The notes below the pieces were generated by a model. That model ran no database searches and was not told where the DNA came from. It saw only the letters and a program-made list of their open reading frames with translations. Shown here piece by piece: positions 1 to 8,376 of a stretch of 61,704 nt of DNA; position 1 is the first letter of the stretch; every line of letters starts with the position of its first letter. Source of the stretch: JBNJDJ01 sp051744845 (lineage in GTDB: Bacteria > Bacillota > Clostridia > Peptostreptococcales > Acidaminobacteraceae); assembly GCA_051744845.1 (NCBI GenBank), contig JBNJDJ010000005.1, positions 1 to 61,704 on the forward strand. Reading direction: 5' to 3'. The position numbers and the translations under genes are program-made.

Positions 1-449
1 TCTCCATCTACTAAAACTTGTTTTTTATCATCATCTATTATAAGAGCTCCTGTCTTATAAATATTTTTATTTATTTCTACACTTCCTAGTTTAGTAAACC
101 TTCTTAGCTGTGACTTAACTCTAGCAATTAATTCTAATGGATTAAATGGTTTAGTAATATAATCATCTGCTCCCATATTTAAACCTAAGATTTTATCAGT
201 ATCTTCTGATTTAGCTGATAAGATAATAACAGGTATATTTTCTTTTTCTCTTATTTTATTAGTTGCAATCATACCATCCATTTTGGGCATCATTACATCC
301 ATTATTACTAAATGTATTTGTTTATCGTCAACATATCTTAAAGCTTCTTTCCCGTTATAAGCTTTAAATACATTATATCCCTCATTTTTTAAATATATCT
401 GTATAGCATCTACTATTTCATTTTCATCATCACATACTAATATATTCAT
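1..449 (-). CDS. OmpR/PhoB-family response regulator (3' part beyond window)
   Basis: This is the N-terminal 149 codons of a two-component response regulator that runs off the left edge. The receiver domain fills residues 1 to about 120: acidic pair D7/D8, phospho-acceptor D51 in the segment VIMDVMMPKMDG, the Ser of ILSAKS and the Lys of TKPF. After it the sequence continues into the beta strands that start an OmpR-type winged-helix DNA-binding domain. The ATG at 449-447 follows a clear GGGGG ribosome site. A sensor kinase gene would be expected just downstream, outside the window. Target genes cannot be told from here. Confidence 0.9.
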   Translation of the reverse strand, partial: MNILVCDDENEIVDAIQIYLKNEGYNVFKAYNGKEALRYVDDKQIHLVIMDVMMPKMDGMIATNKIREKENIPVIILSAKSEDTDKILGLNMGADDYITKPFNPLELIARVKSQLRRFTKLGSVEINKNIYKTGALIIDDDKKQVLVDG

Positions 450-510
450 ATATCCCCCTATCATTTTATAATATTATTATAGCAATTAAATCTTACAAAA
501 AAGTATCTAT

Positions 511-532
511 ATTTATTAAGATTTTCTTAAGA
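511..532 (-). promoter_or_regulatory. Candidate autoregulatory operator of the response regulator
   Basis: On the minus strand two copies of TCTTAA stand exactly 11 bases apart, about 65 bases before the response regulator start. The 11-base period is what OmpR/PhoB-type dimers bind. The same bases also read as an inverted repeat, TTAAGA-3-TCTTAA. The link to the adjacent regulator is inferred. Confidence 0.35.
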
Positions 533-600
533 CTTATTTTTTTTATTATACTTTATTTAAATTATATATGATAAATCTTAAAAATTGATAAAGTTATTTT

Positions 601-637
601 TAAAATAGAAAAACCTAGCCTTTTATAAGCTAGGTTT
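601..637 (-). terminator. Intrinsic terminator after the HIT gene
   Basis: A 9-bp stem (611-619 with 629-637, AAACCTAGC) with a 9-base loop is followed on the minus strand by a T-rich tail. It lies 19 bases past the HIT stop codon. Confidence 0.85.
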
Positions 638-655
638 AATATATATTATTAAATT

Positions 656-1030
656 TTAACCTTTATAATCAACTAATTGCTTTTTAATCTTTCTTATTCC
701 ACCTCGTGGATCCTCTTGGTCTCCTATATATCTAGGTATAATATGAATATGCATATGGTAAATAGTTTGTCCAGCTGCCTCATTTACATTAACTCCGACA
801 TTATATCCATCAGGTTTTTGTTTTTTATCTAAAAATTCTTTAACTTGATGAATAATATCATTCATAGCTAATATTTCTTCTGGTGTTGCATTAAAATAAT
901 TTGGAAAATGTCTTTTAGGTATAACTAAAATATGTCCTTTATTTACTGGGAATTTATCATATATTGCATATGCTAAGTCATTTTCAAAAATATAGTCTTT
1001 TTTAGAAATATCACAAAATTTACAATTCAT
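656..1030 (-). CDS. HIT-family nucleotide hydrolase
   Basis: This is a 124-residue histidine-triad protein of the HINT/Hit type. Such proteins hydrolyse adenosine phosphoramidates or dinucleoside polyphosphates. The active-site triad HMHIHII is at residues 92-98, and the N-terminal CKFC pair is like the zinc site seen in many bacterial HIT proteins. The open frame extends three codons upstream (to 1039), but that ATG directly abuts the AAAGG ribosome site, so I place the start at 1030, nine bases after it. It sits 28 bases after the stop of the OmpA-like gene's reading direction and ends at a strong terminator, so it is probably the last gene of that transcript. Its physiological substrate is not known from sequence. 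Confidence 0.9.
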   Translation of the reverse strand: MNCKFCDISKKDYIFENDLAYAIYDKFPVNKGHILVIPKRHFPNYFNATPEEILAMNDIIHQVKEFLDKKQKPDGYNVGVNVNEAAGQTIYHMHIHIIPRYIGDQEDPRGGIRKIKKQLVDYKG

Positions 1031-1058
1031 ATATACCATCCTTTAAAATAGAATACAA

Positions 1059-2015
1059 TTAGTTACTGTCATTTTCCTTTGCATTATCAAACATTTTGAC
1101 AGCATCATCTAAATAATCTTCAATAACATTTTGAACATTTGAATCTTTTAAAATAATTGAAACTTCAATTCTTCTATTTTTAGCATAAGCACTTTCTGTA
1201 TTCCTATTATCTATAGGTCTAAATTCAGAATAACCACTAGCTACAAAATATTTTCCATAATTATCTTGTAAGTCATCATTAGAATTTAATAAATAATCTA
1301 CTACAGAAACAGCTCTTTGTGAAGATAATAATCTATTACTCTCACTTGTACCTCTAGAGTCTGTATGTCCTTGAATGCTTATAGCATCAATATTTTGTCT
1401 TATTTCTTCATTATCTAAAACTTCTTCAAAAGATTTAGCTAAATCTTTTAATAATGGTTTACCATTTTCTTTTATTTGATAAGAGTTAAAATCAAACACT
1501 AATCCTTCATTTATTATTATATTACCGTTATCTGCAATTGAAACTAAGTTTTCTTTATTACTTCCTGAATAATTTTTTTCAATTGAATTTTTTACTCTTT
1601 CTAGTGCTTTTAATCTAATTAAAGCTACACCTTTCAACTTAGATCTTAAATTACCTAATTCTTTATTACTTTCAGCAATTATTTCTTTTTGTTCATCAAT
1701 CTTTTGTTGAGATAACTTTAATTCTTTTTGACCTTCTCTAACTTCAGCAGCAGTTTCTTCTAACTCATCTTGTAAAAGTCTTAATCTATCTTCAGCTTGA
1801 GAAATTTGAGCTCTAGATGCATCTAACTTTCTTTCAGTATCTTGTAATTCTTTTTTAGCAAATTCTAAATTTTTACCTGTTATTACATTATTTATAAATA
1901 CAATTAACATAAGAAAAAATAATACTAAAGCAATTGTAGATATCATATCTGTAAAGGCAGGCCAAAAATTATCTTCTTGTGATTGATTAATAGTTCGTTT
2001 ATTTCTACTTCTCAT
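1059..2015 (-). CDS. MotB-like OmpA-family envelope protein (non-flagellar)
   Basis: This is a 318-residue protein with a short cytoplasmic N-terminus, one membrane helix at about 18-46, a coiled coil at about 50-130, and a C-terminal OmpA-like peptidoglycan-binding domain at about 170-300 (motif GHTDSRGTSESN). Asp23, in the segment PAFTDMIS at the start of the membrane helix, sits where MotB-type proteins carry the ion-binding aspartate. It follows the MotA-like gene with a 9-base gap and a GAGGTG ribosome site. Architecture matches the B subunit of an ion-driven stator: MotB, or the ZorB protein of Zorya defence systems. The genuine flagellar motB is at 59440-60222 and is different in length and sequence. 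What this pair drives is unknown. Confidence 0.8.
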   Translation of the reverse strand: MRSRNKRTINQSQEDNFWPAFTDMISTIALVLFFLMLIVFINNVITGKNLEFAKKELQDTERKLDASRAQISQAEDRLRLLQDELEETAAEVREGQKELKLSQQKIDEQKEIIAESNKELGNLRSKLKGVALIRLKALERVKNSIEKNYSGSNKENLVSIADNGNIIINEGLVFDFNSYQIKENGKPLLKDLAKSFEEVLDNEEIRQNIDAISIQGHTDSRGTSESNRLLSSQRAVSVVDYLLNSNDDLQDNYGKYFVASGYSEFRPIDNRNTESAYAKNRRIEVSIILKDSNVQNVIEDYLDDAVKMFDNAKENDSN

Positions 2016-2024
2016 AATTCACCT

Positions 2025-3014
2025 CTACTTAACTCTTTGTGATAATTTCTCAATTGAATTAGTTAATGAATTAATACTTTTATGATTATTATGTTCTTTT
2101 AAATCTTCAGTTAAATCATCAAAAGCTACACTCATACGCTCTATATTAGTTTTTAAATGATGATTAAACTCAGAAAAATCTCTAACATTATCATTAAACT
2201 TATCTAATGAATTATCAAATTTATCAATAGATTTTTCTATACTTTCAGCAGAACGTATCATTCCTTTAGATGATTTCTTTAATCTATGTGTAATAGCATC
2301 AGTAATTTCATTTAAATTATCTTCAATCTTTTTACCAAAGTTATTAAAAGCAATTTCTACATTACTCTTATCATAATTTTTATTTCTAATACGTCTTTGT
2401 GGTGTAGATAAATGATTATCTAAATATTCTTCAGACATTACCATAACTTTATCTCTTAAATTTTCAACATTAATAAATGTATTTAAGAACGTTAAAATTA
2501 TCGATGAAGTTATTCCGAAAAGTGATGTTACAAATGCAACTGACATTGAACGTACAGCTAAAATAAGGCCATTTGTCACTTGGTTAACATCTCCTACTAC
2601 TGACTCTCCAGCTTTAGTAAGAAGGGCTACTAACTCACCAATTGATAATGTTAATCCATAAAATGTTCCTATTAATCCTAAAATAATCATTATAGAAACT
2701 GACTTTTTCAAAATTCTTTCTAATAATAATTCTTTATCTAAATATTTTTGTATATTTTTATCAACTATAGATAATGTATTAATTTTATCAATTTTTTTAT
2801 CTAATGCTCTTTTATAATCTTTAACCATAGAGTTAAAAAGTTTAAATTCAAATATTTTATTATCTCTATTTTCAATATCCTCTATATCACCTTCTAAAGT
2901 TTTATATCTTTTTTTCAATTTAAATAAAATAATTATATTTGCCAGCAAAATCACTAAAATAATTCCTATAATTCCTAAAGCAAATGGGTTTAATTTAAAT
3001 ATTAAGTCTAACAC
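2025..3014 (-). CDS. MotA/TolQ/ExbB-like proton-channel protein with long helical tail
   Basis: This 329-residue protein has membrane helices at about 8-33, 103-128 and 150-183. The second holds LGLIGTFYGLTLS and the third SMSVAFVTSLFGI, which are typical of MotA/TolQ/ExbB channels. A cytoplasmic tail of about 140 residues, predicted helical and heptad-like, follows. The start is GTG at 3014, five bases after AAAGGAGG. It is the first gene of a transcript with the OmpA-like partner. ZorA proteins share the three helices plus long tail, but their tails are usually much longer and zorC/D/E partners are missing here. It could energise an envelope process other than swimming; that is inference. 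Confidence 0.75.
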   Translation of the reverse strand: MLDLIFKLNPFALGIIGIILVILLANIIILFKLKKRYKTLEGDIEDIENRDNKIFEFKLFNSMVKDYKRALDKKIDKINTLSIVDKNIQKYLDKELLLERILKKSVSIMIILGLIGTFYGLTLSIGELVALLTKAGESVVGDVNQVTNGLILAVRSMSVAFVTSLFGITSSIILTFLNTFINVENLRDKVMVMSEEYLDNHLSTPQRRIRNKNYDKSNVEIAFNNFGKKIEDNLNEITDAITHRLKKSSKGMIRSAESIEKSIDKFDNSLDKFNDNVRDFSEFNHHLKTNIERMSVAFDDLTEDLKEHNNHKSINSLTNSIEKLSQRVK

Positions 3015-3055
3015 AATGTCCTCCTTTGATTCATTTCTTTTAATAATGTATTATT

Positions 3056-3083
3056 ATTATACTATTTTAAATATCAAATTTAA
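3056..3083 (-). promoter_or_regulatory. Possible promoter of the MotA-like/OmpA-like pair
   Basis: A perfect TATAAT (3056-3061) on the minus strand stands 42 bases before the GTG start. The best -35 at 16 bases is only TTAAAT, so the call is weak. Confidence 0.35.
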
Positions 3084-3108
3084 TAACAAATTAGTTACAA
3101 CTTTATAT

Positions 3109-3945
3109 TTAAAAATTATTTTTTATAATAGAAATTATTTTATCATAGTTAGTTACCAAAGACATCTCAGGCTTTGACTTAAATTCAATTCTTTTATAAT
3201 TAGAAAATAACTTTAAAACTTCTTTTTGAACATCTGATAAGTGTTTCATTTCATTTTCAAATTCTCCTATAAATACCCTACCATCAAATTTTTTAAAATC
3301 ATCTTTTTCAAAATATTTATTTTCCCAAAAATCAAGTAATAAATAAAATATATTATTTAAATCTTCAATCTCAGTATTTTTAAATAAATTAGTATAAAAC
3401 CTAATATAAAACTTTTTATTTTCAACTTCAGAATCTATTATTCCTTTTTTTATTGCCTTTTTAGTACTATATCTAAATAACCATTTAAAAACTTTTTGAT
3501 GTTTATCAATAGTTCTTTTAAGATTTTTACAATGAGCTTTTACAATATTTTGATTTAAATCTTTAGTTTTAGTTTTACTATGTAATAAAAAAATATTATT
3601 AACTTTAGATATATTTCTTCTTAAAATATATTTTGCAATAATACCACTATGAGAATAAGATACTATATTAAATTTTTCTATTTCTAATTCATTTAAAACT
3701 TTCTCAAAATCTGAAACAAATTCATCAATTTTTTCATAAGCTGGATAATCCAAACTAATAAGTCTATAATCATTCTGCAATTCAAAAAAGTATTTAAAAA
3801 ATACTTTACCAGAGCCTGTCGACCCTGGTAAAAAAATTATTACTTTTTTATTGAATTGAGAATCATAAATTTTAAATGACTTATCATTTATATTTATTAT
3901 TTTTTGCTTTACTTCGTTATTAAAATACTTTAAGTCACTTCTCAT
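3109..3945 (-). CDS. Alpha/beta-hydrolase-fold protein, possibly inactive
   Basis: This 278-residue protein has an alpha/beta-hydrolase core: FLPGSTGSG at 38-46 (oxyanion-loop region), DYPAY at 66-70, and the nucleophile elbow SYSHSG at 96-101 with Ser98 as the likely nucleophile. The region where the catalytic His normally lies, before the last helix, reads KPEMSLVTN and has no histidine, so hydrolase activity is in doubt. It begins 22 bases after the PPi-phosphofructokinase stop with its own GGAGG site, so the two are probably co-transcribed. I do not recognise a specific function. Confidence 0.7.
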   Translation of the reverse strand: MRSDLKYFNNEVKQKIININDKSFKIYDSQFNKKVIIFLPGSTGSGKVFFKYFFELQNDYRLISLDYPAYEKIDEFVSDFEKVLNELEIEKFNIVSYSHSGIIAKYILRRNISKVNNIFLLHSKTKTKDLNQNIVKAHCKNLKRTIDKHQKVFKWLFRYSTKKAIKKGIIDSEVENKKFYIRFYTNLFKNTEIEDLNNIFYLLLDFWENKYFEKDDFKKFDGRVFIGEFENEMKHLSDVQKEVLKLFSNYKRIEFKSKPEMSLVTNYDKIISIIKNNF

Positions 3946-3967
3946 TTATATAATCCTCCAATATTAA

Positions 3968-5176
3968 TTATTTTTTCTTTTCTACTTTAGGAGCTCTAAC
4001 TTGAGCAATTTTAGGGAAATCAGAACCAATTAATGGTTTAGCATACTCAACAAAAGCCTTAGTTACATCATTACCTTCTTCATTAATAAATTCTTCTGGC
4101 ATATGCTTAGTCTTAGCAGCGATTTCAGTTAAATCTACTAATTCAAAATCTACACCATAATTAGCAACTCTTTTCATTACTAAAGATCCGCTATTTCCTT
4201 CAACAGCATATTGAACAGCTCTTTGTCCAACTTCTCTAGCTTCTTTTAAGTCAACATCTGATACACAACCTACAAAAGATCTTTGTAAATATCCAAAAGT
4301 ATCAGTTCTTACTCTTCCAATATCTGTATTATTTTTAACTTTATCAGCTAATAAATCACCTAATGCACCAGTTCCTGATAATTGTACATTACCGTGGTCA
4401 TCAACTTCAACCTCTTCTTGTAATTTTGCAACAATTGGAGTACCATCTTTATCTTGGATACCTTCTGATACTGCAACTATACAACGTCCGTATTTTTCAT
4501 AAGCTTTTTGAACATCTTCAACAAATTTTTCAGGATCAAAATCTCTTTCAGGTAAATATACTAAATGTGGTCCATCAGAATTATATTTTTTGCCTAAAAC
4601 ACTTGCAGCTGTTAAGAAACCTGCATGTCTACCCATAACTACACCAATATATACTCCTGGTAAAGCTCTATTATCTAAATTAACTCCAGCAAATGCAGAA
4701 GCTACAAATCTAGCAGCTGAACCATATCCTGGTGTATGATCATTAATAACTAAGTCATTATCAATTGTTTTAGGAATATGTACAGCAATTAGCTCATATC
4801 CTTCTTCATCAGCATATTCTTTAATAATTCTACAAGTATCTGATGAATCATTTCCACCAATATAAAATAAGAATCTAACATTATGCGCTTTTAATGATTT
4901 TACAACTTTTTTACAAATATCTTCTGTTGGCTTAACTCTTGAAGATAAAAGACCTGATGATGGAGTTTCAGCTACCTCTTCTAAATTTTCTTTTGTAGCT
5001 TGACTTAAATCAACAAACTCTTCATTAGCAATTCCTTCAACACCTTGCAGTGCTCCATATACTTTTGTTACACTTTCATGTTTTCTTGCTTCTAAAGCTG
5101 CTCCAACGAATGATGAATTAATTACATGTGTCGGTCCACCACTTTGAGCAATAACCGCTTTTCCTTTTAAACTCAT
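3968..5176 (-). CDS. pfp: Diphosphate-dependent 6-phosphofructokinase
   Basis: It makes fructose 1,6-bisphosphate from fructose 6-phosphate using PPi, reversibly, in central glycolysis. The 402-residue protein has the phosphofructokinase fold. The phosphoryl-donor loop reads GGND at 107-110, where ATP enzymes have GGDG. The catalytic segment reads KTIDND at 136-141, with the Lys that replaces Gly in ATP enzymes. Both changes are the established signature of PPi use. The start ATG follows AAGGAGGAAAAA. PPi-dependent glycolysis saves ATP and is common in fermentative anaerobes. Its operon mate is the hydrolase-fold gene downstream. No ATP-type pfkA is in this window. Confidence 0.9.
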   Translation of the reverse strand: MSLKGKAVIAQSGGPTHVINSSFVGAALEARKHESVTKVYGALQGVEGIANEEFVDLSQATKENLEEVAETPSSGLLSSRVKPTEDICKKVVKSLKAHNVRFLFYIGGNDSSDTCRIIKEYADEEGYELIAVHIPKTIDNDLVINDHTPGYGSAARFVASAFAGVNLDNRALPGVYIGVVMGRHAGFLTAASVLGKKYNSDGPHLVYLPERDFDPEKFVEDVQKAYEKYGRCIVAVSEGIQDKDGTPIVAKLQEEVEVDDHGNVQLSGTGALGDLLADKVKNNTDIGRVRTDTFGYLQRSFVGCVSDVDLKEAREVGQRAVQYAVEGNSGSLVMKRVANYGVDFELVDLTEIAAKTKHMPEEFINEEGNDVTKAFVEYAKPLIGSDFPKIAQVRAPKVEKKK

Positions 5177-5200
5177 ACTTTTTCCTCCTTGAATCTTTTA

Positions 5201-5228
5201 TAAAAAGGGATTGTGTGAATCTATCCCT
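5201..5228 (-). terminator. Terminator-like hairpin before phosphofructokinase
   Basis: On the minus strand AGGGAT and ATCCCT (5223-5228 with 5206-5211) pair around an 11-base loop and are followed by TTTTTATAA. It lies 76 bases past the stop of the 2-hydroxy-acid dehydrogenase gene and 25 bases before the phosphofructokinase start. It may end the first gene or act in the leader of the second. Confidence 0.5.
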
Positions 5229-5303
5229 ACTTGACAAATATGTCCCACCAAAATCAAATCACTATAAGTATATCAAAAAAAGCAGATTTTATAAAGTTAA
5301 AAT

Positions 5304-6320
5304 TTAAAAATATACTTTTGTCTCATCGATATCTTGAACACTTTTAGTATTTGTCATTAATAAAGAACTTTTAAATTCAGATTTTAATTTTTCTATATAA
5401 CTTTCTACTCCAATATGGCCTGCACCATAAACTGAAATTGCAAAAGGTCTAGCTATTAATACTGCATCTGCCCCTAAAGAAATAGCTTTTATAATATCTA
5501 CACCAGATCTAATAGCACCATCTACAAATATTTTTAAACTATCTCCTACTACTTCTTTTATTTCAGGTAAAACTTCAACTGGTGCTGGTGTATGGTCAAG
5601 TACTCTTCCTCCATGATTAGATACAATTATTCCATCTACTCCAGCTTCTTTAGCTTTTAAAGCTGCCTTTTTAGTCATTACTCCTTTTAAGATAAAAGGT
5701 AAATCTGTAGAATTTGCAATTTTCCTAATATCTTTTACACTCATAGGACTTACAGGTTTACCAAGATCTGCTAAGAAGAAAAGCCCTGCAGCATCTATAT
5801 CCATTGCTATAGCTAATGGGTCAACTTTTTCAGCTCTTTTAATTTTTTCAATTACCTCATCAACACTCCAAGGTTTTATTGTAGGTATTCCAAAACCATT
5901 AGCATTTTTTATTGCATCTAGTGTTCCTTCAAATACTTTGTCATCTACTCCATCACCAGTAAAAGGTAAAATGTTTTTATTAAAACATCCTTTTACTAAT
6001 TCATTAGAATATGTTAAATCATTATACTTTTCACCATAATGAAGTTTTACACCACCTACTGGTCCTGCAAATACAGGTAAATCAAATTTATGGCCAAATA
6101 GCTCATAACTCATATCTAAACCATCAAATGAGTAAAATGTATCCATATTTACTTTTATATTTGATAAATAATTATAAGAATGAGTAAATCCACTACCTGT
6201 ACCTTTCCCACCTGGACCAGGTATAACTCCGCTACAAGCAACTCCATTACACTCTTTACATACTTTACAAAGATCACCAATATTTTTTTTAGCATTTTCT
6301 AAAACTTTAGTATATAGCAT
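5304..6320 (-). CDS. FMN-dependent 2-hydroxy-acid dehydrogenase family protein with N-terminal cysteine cluster
   Basis: This 338-residue TIM-barrel flavoprotein belongs to the family of lactate oxidase, glycolate oxidase and lactate dehydrogenase. The active-site His and FMN-binding Arg are in SNHGGR (about residue 235), followed by LDHTPAP, and FMN-phosphate binding is seen in VDGAIRSG and GADAVLIARPF. Unlike classical oxidases it begins with four cysteines, C18, C21, C24 and C29, spaced CxxCxxCx4C. This is seen in clostridial homologues annotated only as hydroxy-acid oxidising proteins. The cluster could hold an iron-sulfur centre or zinc. Start ATG follows GGAGG. Substrate is unknown; lactate or a related 2-hydroxy acid is a guess. 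It appears monocistronic. Confidence 0.8.
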   Translation of the reverse strand: MLYTKVLENAKKNIGDLCKVCKECNGVACSGVIPGPGGKGTGSGFTHSYNYLSNIKVNMDTFYSFDGLDMSYELFGHKFDLPVFAGPVGGVKLHYGEKYNDLTYSNELVKGCFNKNILPFTGDGVDDKVFEGTLDAIKNANGFGIPTIKPWSVDEVIEKIKRAEKVDPLAIAMDIDAAGLFFLADLGKPVSPMSVKDIRKIANSTDLPFILKGVMTKKAALKAKEAGVDGIIVSNHGGRVLDHTPAPVEVLPEIKEVVGDSLKIFVDGAIRSGVDIIKAISLGADAVLIARPFAISVYGAGHIGVESYIEKLKSEFKSSLLMTNTKSVQDIDETKVYF

Positions 6321-6354
6321 TTTACCTCCATTTATTCAATTATTCTTTAATATT

Positions 6355-6382
6355 ATTTTACCATTTTTTTATATAAAAACAA
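6355..6382 (-). promoter_or_regulatory. Promoter of the hydroxy-acid dehydrogenase gene
   Basis: On the minus strand TTGTTT (6377-6382), a 16-base spacer, then TAAAAT (6355-6360) preceded by TGG, an extended -10. It begins directly after the pepP terminator. Confidence 0.55.
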
Positions 6383-6390
6383 TTATATTA

Positions 6391-6416
6391 AAAAAAAAGA
6401 CTAGCAAATGCTAGCC
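6391..6416 (-). terminator. Intrinsic terminator after pepP
   Basis: On the minus strand GGCTAGCA pairs with TGCTAGTC (one G-U pair) around a two-base loop, then a run of eight or more T. It starts 7 bases past the pepP stop. Confidence 0.9.
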
Positions 6417-6422
6417 AAAACT

Positions 6423-8198
6423 TTAAATTGATTTTGTTTTATTTTTTAACCACTCTTTTTCATCTTTTTCTAAAAAAGGACTTATTTCATCGTATACTCT
6501 ATTATGATATTTATTTATCCAATCAATATCAGATTCATCTAGTAAATCTGTATCAATAGCATTTAAATCAAATGGACATAAAGTTAAATCTTTAAATTTC
6601 ATAAATTGTCCAAATTCTGTTTCTTTACTCTTTTTTATTATAACTAAATTTTCTAGTCTTATACCATATTCATCTTTTCTATAAAGTCCTGGTTCATTTG
6701 ATAAAACCATACCAGGTTTTAATAAAACATTTGAAGGTTTTTTTGCAATTCTTTGAGGACCTTCATGTACATTTAAGAAATATCCTACACCATGACCTGT
6801 TCCATGGTTATAATCAAATCCATATTCCCAAAGAGGTTGTCTTGCTAATACATCTAGATTTGTACCATAAGTTCCTTTTGTAAATTCAACCCTAGATAAA
6901 TTAATATGACCTTTTAAAACTAAAGTATAATCTCTTATTTGTTCTTTAGTTAAACTTCCTAAAGCGATTGTTCTAGTTATATCAGTTGTACCATCTAAAT
7001 ACTGTCCACCTGAATCAATTAAATATAAACCTTTAGACTTTAATGTTTTGCAAGTTTCCTTTTTAGCTGCATAATGTATAATTGCACCATTTTCTTGATA
7101 ACCTGATATTGAACCAAAACTATCGTCTTTATAATAGTCTTGTTTACTTCTAAACTCACTTAATTTTTGTTGAGCAGTTATTTCTGTTATATCTCCACTA
7201 TCAATATTTTCTTCAAGCCATTTTAAGAACTTAACCATAGCTACACCATCTCTAACGAAACAATTTGCCATATTATCTTGTTCTATTTGATTTTTTACAG
7301 CTTTTAAGTCAGTTGTAATATCTCTTTTAGAAATAATTTCATTTGAACCATCTATACTATTATATATAGAATAATTAACTCTTGATTCAGACAATAAAAT
7401 ATTTGAATCTTTAATTTCTTTTACATCTTCATATATTTCAAAATAGTCTTTTAATAAAACATTTGAATCTTTTAATCTATCTTTTAAATCAGAATCCAAT
7501 TTGTTTTTATCTATATATAAAATTGCATTTTCGTTATCTATAATAGCATAAGCTAAAAATACAGGATTATATTCTACATCGCTACCTCTTAAGTTAAATG
7601 TCCAAGCTATATCATCTAAAGATGTTAAAATATATTTATCAACAGATAATTTTTCCATTTTCAGTCTTATATCTGTTAATTTTGAATGTGTTGATTTACC
7701 TGAATATTTAATATTGTGATGAATTACCTTTTCACTAGGTATCTCAGGTCTATCATCCCAAATTTCATCAATTAAGTCTTTTGAGCTATCTATTTTAATA
7801 TCTTTTACTTTTGATTTCTTTTTTAAAGACTTTACTTTTTTAGCACAAAATACTTTTCCATCAAAACCAATAGTTGAATTTTTTTCTAAATTATGAATTA
7901 ACCAATCATCAAAATCTTTTACATCTGGATTTCCCATTTTAAATAATTTAATGCCACTTCCTTTTAACTCTTTTTCAGCTTGTAAAAAATATCTTCCATC
8001 AGTCCACAAACCGTGGTTTCCATCTTTTAAAATACAAACAGTTCCTGCTGAACCACTAAAACCAGAAATAAACTCTCTAGATTTAAAATAGTTAGCTACA
8101 TATTCACTTTGATGATAATCAGCACTTGGAATTATGTATGCATCAATGTCATTTTTTTCCATTAAATCAATTAATTTATTAATTCTATTTTTAATCAT
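6423..8198 (-). CDS. pepP: Xaa-Pro aminopeptidase P (M24B), long form
   Basis: It removes the N-terminal residue from peptides with proline in position two, in the cytoplasm. At 591 residues it is the long three-domain form: two creatinase-like N-terminal domains (about 1-310) and a pita-bread catalytic domain (about 315-540), plus a C-terminal extension typical of the long family. The two-metal site is visible: the Asp pair in DSGGQYLDGTTDIT, His in GTGHGVG, Glu in SNEPGLY and Glu in GIRLENL. The start follows AGGGGGAGTAT. The gene stands alone between its own promoter, a long leader and a terminator. With the peptide transporter at 10201-11604 it fits peptide nutrition. Confidence 0.9.
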   Translation of the reverse strand: MIKNRINKLIDLMEKNDIDAYIIPSADYHQSEYVANYFKSREFISGFSGSAGTVCILKDGNHGLWTDGRYFLQAEKELKGSGIKLFKMGNPDVKDFDDWLIHNLEKNSTIGFDGKVFCAKKVKSLKKKSKVKDIKIDSSKDLIDEIWDDRPEIPSEKVIHHNIKYSGKSTHSKLTDIRLKMEKLSVDKYILTSLDDIAWTFNLRGSDVEYNPVFLAYAIIDNENAILYIDKNKLDSDLKDRLKDSNVLLKDYFEIYEDVKEIKDSNILLSESRVNYSIYNSIDGSNEIISKRDITTDLKAVKNQIEQDNMANCFVRDGVAMVKFLKWLEENIDSGDITEITAQQKLSEFRSKQDYYKDDSFGSISGYQENGAIIHYAAKKETCKTLKSKGLYLIDSGGQYLDGTTDITRTIALGSLTKEQIRDYTLVLKGHINLSRVEFTKGTYGTNLDVLARQPLWEYGFDYNHGTGHGVGYFLNVHEGPQRIAKKPSNVLLKPGMVLSNEPGLYRKDEYGIRLENLVIIKKSKETEFGQFMKFKDLTLCPFDLNAIDTDLLDESDIDWINKYHNRVYDEISPFLEKDEKEWLKNKTKSI

Positions 8199-8281
8199 AT
8201 ACTCCCCCTAAACTTATTTTAACCATAAAAACTATTAAATTATAATTTTACTAAAAGTCTCACAGTACCTATTTTTATCTT

Positions 8282-8323
8282 ATCTTTTCCCGCTTTAATT
8301 ATCAAATAAAAGCGAGAAAAGAT
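8282..8323 (-). promoter_or_regulatory. Strong hairpin in the pepP leader
   Basis: Bases 8282-8296 and 8309-8323 form a 15-bp stem with a 12-base loop. In the minus-strand RNA the one odd position is a G-U pair; in plus-strand RNA it would be a C-A mismatch, so it seems built for minus-strand RNA. No T run follows on that strand, so it is not a clear terminator. It lies 84 bases before pepP, within a leader of about 170 bases if the 8377-8385 promoter is used. Confidence 0.5.
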
Positions 8324-8376
8324 TTATTTTTTTTAACTTCATTAAAATCTATTATACTTTTTAATATATTACTATA

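Noticed and set aside
1059..3014. A complete Zorya defence system
   Set aside because: Only the motor-like pair is present; no ZorC, ZorD helicase or ZorE nuclease is nearby, and the helical tail is short for ZorA.
4363..4638. Plus-strand open frame inside the phosphofructokinase gene
   Set aside because: It lies opposite a well-supported gene, has no ribosome site and its translation is low-complexity; the same holds for the other plus-strand frames opposite minus-strand genes.
8282..8323. T-box or other known riboswitch ahead of pepP
   Set aside because: No T-box sequence, no specifier loop and no conserved aptamer core are seen; only a hairpin.
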